Positions 23,614-31,096 of a stretch of DNA of 64,000 nt are shown piece after piece. Positions within the stretch are counted from its first letter, which is position 1; every line of letters begins with the position of its first letter. The stretch lies in NCBI RefSeq assembly GCF_003027925.1, contig NZ_PYPS01000023.1, forward strand, positions 51,127-115,126, in the 5' to 3' direction. A program made the position numbers and the translations under genes. This DNA is from Micromonospora sp. RP3T (lineage in GTDB: Bacteria > Actinomycetota > Actinomycetes > Mycobacteriales > Micromonosporaceae). The notes below the pieces were generated by a model. It did no database searches. It had not been told where the DNA came from and saw only the letters and a list, made by a program, of their open reading frames with translations.

Positions 23614-24450
23614 TGGCACGCCACGTCGACCGTCGGTGCGCCGGCTCGCCCAGCCGAAGGCCAGCCAGGCCAGGGCGCCGCCGACCAGCCCGGCGAGAGC
23701 GGCGGCGGGGACCACGGCGGGCGGCGTCGTCCGCTGAACCTCCACCGAGAGGTACGAACCGTAGGTGTCGGGGTCGTTGAAGGTGGCCCGCAGGACGGTG
23801 TCGCCGCGCCGGGCGACCAGCACGGTCTCGACCGGCTCGCCGGCCTGGCGGCAACTGGCGGCATCGCAGGTCCGGAGCACGGTCGAGGTCGGCTCGGACA
23901 CCTGCCACCCGTCGGCCTCCAGGCGTCGCACGGCAGTGGTCAGCGTGCGGTCCGGGGGCGTCGGCATCGGGCCGGATGCTGATCCGGATGCCGAGCCCTC
24001 CTGGTATTCGCCACCGTCACCGAGGACGAGCCCACGCCACTGGCTGAGTCGCAGCGGCTGGTTGTAGTAGACGAAGAGCGCGGGCGCGGTCGACACGTCG
24101 TCGCTCAGCCGGTGGCCGGGGAACGCCTCGGTGAAGACGGCGGTGAACTCGGCCCGGTCGGGCTGCGGCCGGGACGTCTCCCAGGCGAGCCGGGCGGCGA
24201 GCGCGGCGGTGAACAGTCCGCAGATCAACGCCGTCAGCACCGCCCAGACGCCGACGGTACGGCTCGCGGGCCGGCCGAGCCGGCAGCGGAGCCCACCGCG
24301 GACCAGGTCGGCGGCCTCGCGGAGCGTGGGTCGGGTTCGCCCGGGTGGCGCCGAGTCCAGCAGGAGTCCCAGGATCTCCGGGCCGCGTTCCCGCCGGTAG
24401 GCGCGGGGGTAGGCGAGGAGCAACCGCCGGTACTGGTGGGCGAGCGACAT
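23377..24450 (-). CDS. Membrane protein with PadR-linked N-terminal domain
   Basis: A 357-aa protein. The N terminus (LAHQYRRLLLAYPRAYRRE) resembles the HAAS/permease-prefix helical module commonly encoded next to PadR regulators. One membrane helix lies at about 67-90, a large extracytoplasmic region spans about 95-240 (with a Cys pair in RTCDAASCRQ), and three more helices follow (about 245-265, 280-305 and 325-345). It lies 39 nt downstream of padR in the same direction, so the two form an operon. Function unknown, perhaps envelope-stress or transport-related. Its 3' end forms the breakpoint with the truncated Nudix gene. Confidence 0.8.
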   Translation of the reverse strand: MSLAHQYRRLLLAYPRAYRRERGPEILGLLLDSAPPGRTRPTLREAADLVRGGLRCRLGRPASRTVGVWAVLTALICGLFTAALAARLAWETSRPQPDRAEFTAVFTEAFPGHRLSDDVSTAPALFVYYNQPLRLSQWRGLVLGDGGEYQEGSASGSASGPMPTPPDRTLTTAVRRLEADGWQVSEPTSTVLRTCDAASCRQAGEPVETVLVARRGDTVLRATFNDPDTYGSYLSVEVQRTTPPAVVPAAALAGLVGGALAWLAFGWASRRTDGRRGVPLLLGITLVLWWTPAVLATPSLVGHHLDEPHPSWHPLWEWLGQPALSLFFLVGLAGAATLSTIALVPRREPHPLTLSPG

Positions 24451-24489
24451 GGTCTCCCCTACGGTCTGCGGTGCGGGCGGGAGGCAGCT

Positions 24490-24819
24490 TCAGGCGGTGC
24501 GGGGGCGCAGGGCCCGCAGCCGGGTCTCGGCGACGGTGGCGAGTTGGCGTAGCCGGCCGGTCTCGACGGTGAGCGCGTCGAGACCGGCCGCGGTGAGGCG
24601 GTAGTAGCGACGCAGCCGGCCGTCCACCACCTCTTCGCGGTCCGGTTCGACGAGGCGCTGGGCGGTGAGCCGGTCCAGCGCGGTGTAGAGCGTGCCCGGC
24701 AGCAGGCTCACCCGCCCGGCGGAGAGCGTGGCGACCTCCTGGGTGATGCCGTAGCCGTGCCTCGGCCCGCCGGCGAGCGAGGTGAGGATCAGGAACGTCG
24801 GCTCCCGCATCTGGGTCAT
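24490..24819 (-). CDS. PadR-family transcriptional regulator
   Basis: A 109-aa repressor: winged-helix domain over about residues 1-80 with REPTFLILTSLAGGPRHGYG, the recognition segment LLPGTLYTALDRL and the wing EEVVDGRLRRYYRLT, then a short C-terminal helix (subfamily s2 length). PadR proteins usually repress their own operon and a membrane-stress or efflux gene. ATG at 24819 is followed six bases later by another in-frame ATG. A 7-bp-arm palindrome sits immediately upstream and is the likely operator. Frames running further upstream to 26817 are artefacts. Confidence 0.9.
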   Translation of the reverse strand: MTQMREPTFLILTSLAGGPRHGYGITQEVATLSAGRVSLLPGTLYTALDRLTAQRLVEPDREEVVDGRLRRYYRLTAAGLDALTVETGRLRQLATVAETRLRALRPRTA

Positions 24820-24827
24820 GTCGACAA

Positions 24828-24850
24828 CATATATAAGTCTTCGATATATG
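24828..24850 (-). promoter_or_regulatory. Candidate PadR operator
   Basis: The arms CATATAT (24828-24834) and ATATATG (24844-24850) form an inverted repeat with 9 nt between them, in a strikingly AT-rich patch next to padR and upstream of the divergent MerR-PP2C gene. Autoregulation is inferred. Confidence 0.55.
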
Positions 24851-24936
24851 GTCAACGCTCTTGACCCGTCCCCTGCGGCAAGCCGCACCGTGGTCCGGGC
24901 CGGCCCACCGGGGGCCGGCGCGAGGAGGAGAGCGAC

Positions 24937-25995
24937 GTGCGGCTGCTGACCATCGGGGCGTTCGCCCGCGCGGCCGGACTGACCGCCAAGGCGCTGCGCG
25001 TCTACGACGACTGCGGGCTGCTGCCGCCGTCCGCCGTGGACCCGCACTCCGGTTACCGCTACTACGCGCCGGAGCAGCTCGACCGGGCGCGGCTGATCGC
25101 CGCGCTGCGCCGGGCCGGCATGCCGTTGGCCGAGGTCCGGGCCGTCTGCGCGCTGCCGCCGCCGGCCGCCGCCGAGGCGCTCGACGCCTGGTGGCAGCGG
25201 GTCAGCGCGCATACCGCCGCCCGCGCGCGGACCGTCGCGCTCCTCGTCGACCAGCTCACCGAGAGGGGCACCACCATGTCCGAGAACACCACCTTCCGGT
25301 ACGCGGCGCGCTGCGAGACCGGCACGGTCCGCGACTCCAACGAGGACGTCGCGTACGCCGGCGACACGCTGCTCGCGGTCGCCGATGGCGTACGCGGTCC
25401 GGGCGGGTCGACCGCCAGCGCGGCAGCGGTGGACGCGCTGCGGCCGTTGGCGGCGGCCGACGCGCCGGCGGGCGATCTGCTCGCCGCGCTGGGCGACGCG
25501 GTGAGCCGGGCCGACCGGGCGGTACGCGCGCAGGCCACCGACGCGAACCGGCCGGCCAGCACGCTCACCGCGATCGTCCGGCGGGGCACCCGACTCGCCC
25601 TGGTGCACGTCGGGGACACCCGGGCCTACCTGCTGCGGGGCGGCGAGCTGTCCCGGCTCACCCAGGACCACACGTACGTGCAGACGCTCGTCGACCAGGG
25701 GCGGCTCACGCCGGCCGAGGCCGGGGCGCACCCGCAGCGGGCGCTGCTGGCCCGGGCGCTGGGCGCGGGCGGCGAGGTGGAGGCGGACCTGGCGCTGCGG
25801 ACCGCGGTGCCCGGTGACCGCTACCTGCTCTGCTCGGACGGCCTCGCCGCGGTGGTCGACCCGGGCGCGCTGCACGCCGCGCTGGCCGGGGCGGACGACC
25901 CGGAGACCGCCGTCGGGGACCTGGTCGATCTCGCGTACGCGGCGGGCGCGCCGGACAACATCGCCTGTGTGGTGGCCGATCTGGTGACCACGTAG
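24937..25995 (+). CDS. MerR-type HTH fused to PP2C Ser/Thr phosphatase
   Basis: A 352-aa fusion. Residues about 1-75 are a MerR DNA-binding domain (LLTIGAFARAAGLTAKALRV, GYRYYAPEQLDRARLI) followed by a helical linker (about 80-110). Residues about 115-350 are a PP2C phosphatase with RDSNED, ADGVRGPGG, HVGDTRAYLLR, LLCSDGLA and APDNIACVV, so all metal-binding Asp residues appear present, although the second motif differs from the usual ADGMGG. The GTG start follows GAGGAGGAG at 6 nt. A phosphatase that binds DNA could couple kinase signalling to transcription; targets are unknown. Divergent from the padR operon. Confidence 0.88.
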   Translation: MRLLTIGAFARAAGLTAKALRVYDDCGLLPPSAVDPHSGYRYYAPEQLDRARLIAALRRAGMPLAEVRAVCALPPPAAAEALDAWWQRVSAHTAARARTVALLVDQLTERGTTMSENTTFRYAARCETGTVRDSNEDVAYAGDTLLAVADGVRGPGGSTASAAAVDALRPLAAADAPAGDLLAALGDAVSRADRAVRAQATDANRPASTLTAIVRRGTRLALVHVGDTRAYLLRGGELSRLTQDHTYVQTLVDQGRLTPAEAGAHPQRALLARALGAGGEVEADLALRTAVPGDRYLLCSDGLAAVVDPGALHAALAGADDPETAVGDLVDLAYAAGAPDNIACVVADLVTT

Positions 25996-26012
25996 CGGAA
26001 CGGTCCGGGCCG

Positions 26013-26018
26013 TACGCT
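26013..26018 (+). promoter_or_regulatory. Leaderless -10 box of the luciferase-like gene
   Basis: TACGCT ends 7 nt before the ATG at 26026, and no ribosome-binding site is visible. Confidence 0.5.
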
Positions 26019-26025
26019 GGGGATC

Positions 26026-26907
26026 ATGCGGATTGGCATCGTGATCCTGCCGGACCAACGCTGGTCGGAGGCGCGCCGGCGGTGGGCGCAGGCGGACGAG
26101 TGGGGCTTCGACCACGCCTGGACGTACGACCACCTGGGCTGGCGTGACCTGGTCGACGGGCCGTGGTTCGACTCCTGGACGACCCTGACCGCGGCGGCCT
26201 CGGTGACCTCCCGGGTCCGGCTCGGCACGCTGGTGGCCTCGCCGAACTTCCGCCATCCGGCGGCGTTCGCCCGGCAGGTGACCGCGTTGGACGACGTCTC
26301 CGGCGGGCGGGTGCTGCTCGGGCTGGGCGCGGGCGGTATCGGCTTCGACTCGGCCGTGCTCGGCGGCGAGACGCTGCCGCCCCGGCAGCGGGTCGACCGG
26401 TTCGCGGAGTTCACCGAACTGCTCGACCTGATCCTGCGCGAGGACGGCACGACCTGGCGCGGGGAGTGGTTCGCGGCGGTGGACGCCCGCAACAACCCCG
26501 GCTGCGTCCAGCAGCCCCGGGTGCCGTTCGTGCTGGCCGCGAACGGTCCCCGGTCGATGCGCCTGGTCGCCCGGTTCGGGCAGGGCTGGGTGACCACCGG
26601 CCTCGACGGTGACGACCTGGCGGGCTGGTGGGACACGGTGGCCGAGCTGTCCGACCGGATGACGCGGACGCTGGAACAGGCCGGCCGGGACCCGGCCACG
26701 CTGGACCGCTACCTCTCGCTCGACTCGGCTCCGGTCTTCTCGCTGACCAGCGCGGACTTCCTCGCGGAGCAGGCGGCTCGGGCGGCCCGGCTGGGCTTCA
26801 CCGACGTGATCACGCACTGGCCCCGGGCCAGCAGTTGGTACGCCGGCGACGAGGCGGTGCTGACCGAGGCGGCGGCGTTGCTGCCGGAGCTGCGCCGGGT
26901 CGGCTAG
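26026..26907 (+). CDS. Luciferase-like (LLM) flavin- or F420-dependent oxidoreductase
   Basis: A 293-aa TIM-barrel monooxygenase-family protein: RIGIVILPDQRW at the start, DHAWTYDHL, RVRLGTLVASPNFRHP, the VTALDDVSGGRVLLGLGAGG signature (near 85-104, typical of LLM enzymes) and PFVLAANGPRSM. The family transfers hydride from reduced flavin or F420 to diverse substrates; nothing here fixes the substrate. A predicted leaderless promoter precedes it. The stop codon runs straight into a copy of the dispersed hairpin. Confidence 0.87.
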   Translation: MRIGIVILPDQRWSEARRRWAQADEWGFDHAWTYDHLGWRDLVDGPWFDSWTTLTAAASVTSRVRLGTLVASPNFRHPAAFARQVTALDDVSGGRVLLGLGAGGIGFDSAVLGGETLPPRQRVDRFAEFTELLDLILREDGTTWRGEWFAAVDARNNPGCVQQPRVPFVLAANGPRSMRLVARFGQGWVTTGLDGDDLAGWWDTVAELSDRMTRTLEQAGRDPATLDRYLSLDSAPVFSLTSADFLAEQAARAARLGFTDVITHWPRASSWYAGDEAVLTEAAALLPELRRVG

Positions 26908-26910
26908 GTG

Positions 26911-26962
26911 TTAGGCGGGGGCCCCGCTTATGCAGAATGCGTTAAGCGGGGCCCCCGCCTTC
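26911..26962. repeat. Dispersed hairpin with conserved loop, copy 2
   Basis: An 18-bp perfect stem (26913-26930 with 26943-26960) encloses the loop TGCAGAATGCGT, the reverse complement of the copy 1 loop type. It sits between convergent genes, and its left half encodes the last codons of the ASCH protein. Confidence 0.8.
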
Positions 26963-27352
26963 ACACACCAGCCGGAAGCGGAGACAGACGATGCGGCTGT
27001 CGTCGGTGACCGGGGTGCCCTGCCGCGCCCAGTAGGCGCCGTGGCCGGCCCGCCACTCCTCGATCGACCGGTCGCCCTCGCCCTCGGCGCGGGCGAAGTC
27101 CCACGGCACGTCCGCGAAGCGGACCACCTCGACGCCGGTGATCTCGACCACGCCCACCTGCGCGTCGTGGTCGTCGACGAGCGCCAGCCGTTCACCGACG
27201 TGCTCCAGCTCCTCGTGCTCGTCGGCGTACTCGCCGATCAACCCGGCGGTGGCGGTCTTCGCGCCGCTGAGCACGAGCGTGTTCAGTCTGGTGCGCAGCT
27301 CGCCGGGGGTGCCGAGGGCGAGCGCGCGCAGTCCACCGATCCGGGGCCACAT
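26942..27352 (-). CDS. ASCH-domain protein
   Basis: A 136-aa protein matching the ASCH fold (RNA-binding, PUA-like; some members hydrolyse N4-acetylcytidine): LALGTPGELRTRLNTLVLSG, GAKTATAGL, GVVEITGVEVVRFADV and the final VCLRFRLV strand. ASCH proteins may act on RNA or modified nucleosides. The ATG at 27352 lacks a ribosome site and has TAACCT 7 nt upstream, so the mRNA is probably leaderless. The last seven codons and the stop lie inside the hairpin repeat, showing that the repeat now forms the C terminus. Confidence 0.83.
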   Translation of the reverse strand: MWPRIGGLRALALGTPGELRTRLNTLVLSGAKTATAGLIGEYADEHEELEHVGERLALVDDHDAQVGVVEITGVEVVRFADVPWDFARAEGEGDRSIEEWRAGHGAYWARQGTPVTDDSRIVCLRFRLVCEGGGPA

Positions 27353-27359
27353 GCCCCGG

Positions 27360-27365
27360 AGGTTA
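27360..27365 (-). promoter_or_regulatory. Leaderless -10 box of the ASCH gene
   Basis: TAACCT on the minus strand, 7 nt before the ATG at 27352. Confidence 0.5.
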
Positions 27366-27374
27366 CGGCACCGG

Positions 27375-28397
27375 TCAGATCAGCCGGCCGGCGTGGCCGG
27401 GCGCGGCCAGCACCCGTTCGTCGCCGGTGGCCGCGTACGCCTCCAGCGCCGCGTCGGCCAGCTTCACCACGTGTTCGTCGCCGTGCCGGGCGGCCCGGGC
27501 GAACACCTCGGCCGGTTCGGTGGGCCCGTCGACAGGCGTGGCGGCGGTCGGCGCGGGTGCGGCGTACACCGAGGTCACGGCCGCCGTCGCGGCCCAGGCC
27601 GCGGCGACGCTCGGCGCCCGCAGCGCCGGGTCCAGAGCCGGCAGGGTACGCAGCACCGCGGTCGGCGCGGTGACCGCGTGCACCAGCATCACCGGCTCGC
27701 CGTGCCCGAACCGCAGGTAGTCCAGCGCGGCGCGGTGCACCACGTCGGTGAGCGTGCGGGCCGCGCGCTCCGGGTCGGCCGGTGGACGCAGCGCGGTGAC
27801 CGCTGTCGACCATCCGGGCTCCCCGGTCAGCCGACCGAGTCGCTCCCGGATGCCGCCGCTGCGGTCCCCTATCCGGGGCACCCCGGCCAGCGCGGCGGCG
27901 GCGTCGGCGTGGCCGGTGAGCGGGCCGGCGCCGGGGACCGGCTGCCAGCGGGCCGCCCAGTAGCCGAGTGCTTGGCCCAGCTCGGCGCGGCGCTCCGGCG
28001 TCTCCCCGTCGGTGTGCAGCACCCGCACCGCGTGTCCGACCCGGATCACACCATGGGTGGCCCCGGCCGCGATCCCGGGCAGCAGCCGGGGCCACCATTC
28101 GCCGAGCACCTCCCGCCACGGCCGGTCGCGCAGCTCGCGGTCGAAGTGGTCGAGCCAGTCGCCGGCCCGCTTCGGGTCACCGAGCGCGGCCCGCCAGTCG
28201 TCGATCGGCCGCAGTCCACGGGGCAGGTCGTCGAGCCGGCGCAGGTAGCCGTCGAGCCAGCGGTGCACGCGGGCGCCCTGCCCGTGTCGGACCAACGCCT
28301 CGGCGGCCATCGGCCCGTGGTTGGAGAGCCAGCCCTCGAACTCGGGGCCGGTGCGGTGCAGTCGGTGGTATGCCTCGTCGAGGATGCCGTCGTCCAT
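27375..28397 (-). CDS. Questin oxidase-like protein (DUF4243)
   Basis: A 340-aa, mostly helical protein resembling the questin oxidase family of fungal polyketide pathways: the start ILDEAYHRLHRTGPEFEG, LSNHGPMAAEAL, and GIAAGATHGVIRVGHAVR with conserved His residues, followed by AHAVTAPTA- and GDEHVVKLADAALEAYA-type segments near the end. Fungal members cleave an anthraquinone ring with oxygen; bacterial members are uncharacterised. No polyketide genes are nearby, so a different role is likely. It is transcribed with, or between, the phosphoribosyltransferase and ASCH genes on the same strand. Confidence 0.75.
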   Translation of the reverse strand: MDDGILDEAYHRLHRTGPEFEGWLSNHGPMAAEALVRHGQGARVHRWLDGYLRRLDDLPRGLRPIDDWRAALGDPKRAGDWLDHFDRELRDRPWREVLGEWWPRLLPGIAAGATHGVIRVGHAVRVLHTDGETPERRAELGQALGYWAARWQPVPGAGPLTGHADAAAALAGVPRIGDRSGGIRERLGRLTGEPGWSTAVTALRPPADPERAARTLTDVVHRAALDYLRFGHGEPVMLVHAVTAPTAVLRTLPALDPALRAPSVAAAWAATAAVTSVYAAPAPTAATPVDGPTEPAEVFARAARHGDEHVVKLADAALEAYAATGDERVLAAPGHAGRLI

Positions 28398-28438
28398 CCG
28401 CCGATGGTCGGGGTTGAAGCGAGCTTGAGGTCAACCCC

Positions 28439-28978
28439 TCAGGGCAGGTCGTCACCCGTGAGCAGCGCGCGAACCCGCAGCCGTTCGCCGACGTCCGGCG
28501 GGCAGGTGGCGACCAGCGCGGCGGCGCCGACCGGCTCGGCGTCGGCGTCGCGTACCAGCCGGCACAGCGCGTCCAGTTGCGCGCCGGTGTCGACCCAGTC
28601 GTCCACCAGCAGTACCCGGTCGCCGGGGCCGAGCCGCCGGCCGTCCACGCCGATCCGCAGCCGCTGCCCCCGGTGGTCCGGCGGGGTCCCGGCCCACCGC
28701 GTCGGTCCGATCCGGCGTCGCTCGCCACCATCCTTGTACGCGGGCAGGAACCCGGCGCCGGCGGCCACCGCGACCAGCGGGCCGAGCAGCAGCCCGGTCA
28801 CCTCGGGGGCGACCACCACTGTCGGGCGCGCGTCGGGGAAGAGGCCGGCCAGCGCCGGCCCTACCTCGGCGAGCACCTCGGGATCACGCCACCAGCCGGA
28901 GAGGTCGCTGACCAGGTGGCTGCTGTCCGGCCCGGGGTCGGCCCAGCGGAACAGTTCGGCCAGGCGACGGTTCAGCAC
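28439..28978 (-). CDS. Phosphoribosyltransferase-family protein
   Basis: A 179-aa PRTase type I fold protein. The PRPP-binding loop is VLLVDDWVDTGAQLDALC (near 118-135), which is the standard DDxxxTG form, and the upstream VVVAPEVTGLLLG strand fits adenine phosphoribosyltransferase-like members. The base or substrate is not clear. The GTG at 28978 gives the usual LNRRLAELF start, but GGAGG is only one base away; an upstream in-frame start (29062) cannot be excluded. It lies 41 nt before the questin-oxidase-like gene on the same strand. Confidence 0.82.
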   Translation of the reverse strand: MLNRRLAELFRWADPGPDSSHLVSDLSGWWRDPEVLAEVGPALAGLFPDARPTVVVAPEVTGLLLGPLVAVAAGAGFLPAYKDGGERRRIGPTRWAGTPPDHRGQRLRIGVDGRRLGPGDRVLLVDDWVDTGAQLDALCRLVRDADAEPVGAAALVATCPPDVGERLRVRALLTGDDLP

Positions 28979-29108
28979 GCCTCCATCCTGCCCAACCCGT
29001 CCACCGTTCGGCCCAACGGCCGTGGCTTGATCGGCTACACGTACCACGGCAAATGCGGCCATACCACCATGATCACGTTGACTTCGGAAGTGCTTCTCTC
29101 GTTACGGT

Positions 29109-29147
29109 CCGGGCCGGTTTGTTGAGTTGACGAAAGGACCGGCCCGG
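29109..29147 (+). promoter_or_regulatory. Possible hairpin over the rlpA ribosome site
   Basis: CGGGCCGGT (29110-29118) can pair with ACCGGCCCG (29138-29146), ending at the GTG of rlpA. The GAAAGG ribosome site is at the foot of the loop. It could act in translation control or be chance. Confidence 0.3.
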
Positions 29148-29785
29148 TGGCTGCTAGGCACCTTCGTACCCGCAGATTGTTCTCCTCGCCGGCCGGCATC
29201 GCCGCCACCGCGGCGGTCGGCGTGGCGCTCGCGGTCGGCGGCACCGTCGGCGCGGTGCAGCTCACCGCCGCCGATCCGCCCGCCGCGCCGGCCCCCCTGC
29301 TCGAGGCACCGCCCAGCACGGCGGTCCCCACCTCGGCCGCGCCGTCGCCGAGCGCCTCCGCCACCGCGAGCCGGAGCCCGTCGCCGAAGGCCACCCCGAG
29401 CCCGAAGCCGACCCGCACCCAGCCGGCGTCCCGGGGCAAGGCCCGGACCGCGGCGCCGAAGCCGACCGCGACGAAGAAGAAGACCGCCGCCCCGAAGGTG
29501 GTGGAGAGCGGTTCCTGCGGCGCGTCCTTCTACGACGAGGGCCAGATGACCGCGAACGGCGAGACGTTCGACCCGGACGCGCTGACGGCCGCGCACAAGA
29601 CGCTGCCGTTCAATACCAGGGTGCGCGTCACCAACCCGGCCAACGGCAAGTCGGTGGTGGTCCGGATCAACGACCGGGGCCCGTACATCGACGGCCGGTG
29701 CATCGACCTGTCCCGCGCCGCGTTCGCGGCCATCGCCTCGACCGGTCTCGGCGAGGTGGACGTCCGCTACGAGGTGCTCGGCTGA
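29147..29785 (+). CDS. RlpA-like septal ring lytic protein
   Basis: A 212-aa secreted or membrane-anchored protein. An N-terminal hydrophobic segment (about 15-38) is followed by a Pro/Ser/Lys-rich linker (about 45-120) and a C-terminal double-psi beta-barrel (about 125-212) with GSCGASFYDEGQMTANGE, LPFNTRVRV, VVVRINDRGPYI and RCIDLSRAAF, including the Asp of INDRGP. RlpA proteins act on denuded glycan at division sites, although many DPBB proteins only bind it. No SPOR domain is seen. GTG start with AAAGGA about 9 nt upstream. Confidence 0.88.
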   Translation: MAARHLRTRRLFSSPAGIAATAAVGVALAVGGTVGAVQLTAADPPAAPAPLLEAPPSTAVPTSAAPSPSASATASRSPSPKATPSPKPTRTQPASRGKARTAAPKPTATKKKTAAPKVVESGSCGASFYDEGQMTANGETFDPDALTAAHKTLPFNTRVRVTNPANGKSVVVRINDRGPYIDGRCIDLSRAAFAAIASTGLGEVDVRYEVLG

Positions 29786-29852
29786 CAGCCGGTCCGGCAG
29801 AACTTCCGCGACGGACGGGCCGCGTTCGTTCTCCGGTTCACATCCATCAGGC

Positions 29853-30980
29853 ATGCTGTCCGATGTACGTACGCAACCCTTCCAGCCGGGCCGCGGCCCG
29901 CTGAGCCCCGGATCCCGCGCCGGTCTCGGCGCGGCCCTCGCGCTGCTCGCGATCGTGTCGGCGGCGGAGGCGGCGGACGGTCGGCCGGTGCACTACCTCG
30001 CGCTGATGGCCGCCGCGCCCGTCCTCGCCGGCGCGCTGGCCTCCTGGCGGGTGGTGCTGGCCGTGGGGGCGCTGGCCACCGCGGCCGGGGTCGCCTTCGC
30101 CGCGGCCGAGAAGGGCATGCCGCTGGTGACCACCGTCAGCGTGGCCGCCATCGTGCTGGCCACCGCGATCTCCGCCGCCACGGCGGCCGTGCGGCAGCGT
30201 CAGACGGAGCGCATCGCCGAGCTGACCCGGCTCGCCGCGGTCGCCCAGCAGGCGGTGCTGCGTCCGCTCGGTCCGCAGGTCGGCACGCTGGCGGTGGCCG
30301 CGCGCTACATCTCCTCCACGGCCACCGCCGAGATCGGCGGCGACCTGTACGAGGTGATGGACACCCCGTACGGCGTCCGGATGATCATCGGGGACGTCCG
30401 CGGGAAGGGGCTGGACGCGGTCCGGCTGGCCAGCATCGTGCTCGGTTCCTACCGGCACGTGGCCTACGAGCGGGCCGATCTGCGCGCGGTGGTGACCGAC
30501 CTGGACCGGGCGGTGGCCCGCAACGTCGGCGACGAGGACTTCGTCACCGCCGCGCTGGTCGAGGAGCGCGGCGGCACGCTCACCATCGTCAACTGTGGAC
30601 ATCCGCCGCCGCTGTTGCTGCGCCGCGGCGCGGTGATCCCACTGGAACCGCCGGCCCCGGCGCCGCCGCTGGGCTTCATGCCGGTGGTCCGGCCCCGGGT
30701 GGAACGGCTGGAGCCGGGCGACCGGCTGCTGCTGTTCACCGACGGGCTGGGCGAGGCCCGGCGGGACGGCGAGTTCTTCCCGACCGCCGACCGCGCCTGG
30801 CGGCTGCTCGGTCACGGGACGGTCGGCGACGGGCTCGCCTCGCTGGAGACCGCCCTGGTCGAGTGGGTGCAGGACCGGCTCGACGACGACATCGCGCTGG
30901 TCCTGATGGAGTACACCGGCCCGCGCAGCGCGGCGGCGGCCCCGGTGCCGAGTTGGGAGGTCGGCGCCGCCGACGGGTGA
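29853..30980 (+). CDS. Membrane PP2C/SpoIIE-type Ser/Thr phosphatase
   Basis: A 375-aa protein with about three or four membrane helices in the first 110 residues and a SpoIIE-like phosphatase domain (about 140-355): AEIGGDLYEV, IIGDVRGKGLDAV, NCGHPPPLLL, LLLFTDGLGEAR and the final DDDIALVLM. The acidic residues that bind metal are present. Such phosphatases typically dephosphorylate anti-sigma-factor antagonists in partner-switching systems; no antagonist or kinase is adjacent. ATG start. A palindromic patch (30984-31009) and the acyl-CoA dehydrogenase promoter follow. Confidence 0.87.
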   Translation: MLSDVRTQPFQPGRGPLSPGSRAGLGAALALLAIVSAAEAADGRPVHYLALMAAAPVLAGALASWRVVLAVGALATAAGVAFAAAEKGMPLVTTVSVAAIVLATAISAATAAVRQRQTERIAELTRLAAVAQQAVLRPLGPQVGTLAVAARYISSTATAEIGGDLYEVMDTPYGVRMIIGDVRGKGLDAVRLASIVLGSYRHVAYERADLRAVVTDLDRAVARNVGDEDFVTAALVEERGGTLTIVNCGHPPPLLLRRGAVIPLEPPAPAPPLGFMPVVRPRVERLEPGDRLLLFTDGLGEARRDGEFFPTADRAWRLLGHGTVGDGLASLETALVEWVQDRLDDDIALVLMEYTGPRSAAAAPVPSWEVGAADG

Positions 30981-31027
30981 ATGGGAAGTGTGTAATCGCT
31001 GTCACTTCCGAGATCGGGTTGTCGTTG

Positions 31028-31069
31028 CCTACCGGTGAGTAATACAGTCTGGAGTTACTGATCGGTAAC
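31028..31069 (+). promoter_or_regulatory. Paired operators and -10 box before the acyl-CoA dehydrogenase
   Basis: Two similar palindromes, CTACCGGTGAGTAA (31029-31042) and GTTACTGATCGGTAAC (31054-31069), flank the -10 box TACAGT (31043-31048), placing one over the promoter spacer and one at +1. Both match the site at 7421-7436 before the EtfD-like gene. TetR-type repression is inferred. Confidence 0.65.
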
Positions 31070-31096
31070 ACCTGTCCGGAAGCGGGGCCAGCGAGC

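Noticed and set aside
24490..26817. 775-codon frame that includes PadR at its C terminus
   Set aside because: Only the last 109 codons are protein-like; the rest is antisense to MerR-PP2C and the luciferase-like gene, and the AT-rich operator lies inside it.
30984..31009. GGAAGTG-N12-CACTTCC inverted repeat after the SpoIIE-like gene
   Set aside because: Seven-base arms with a long spacer could be a weak terminator or an operator; not strong enough to call.
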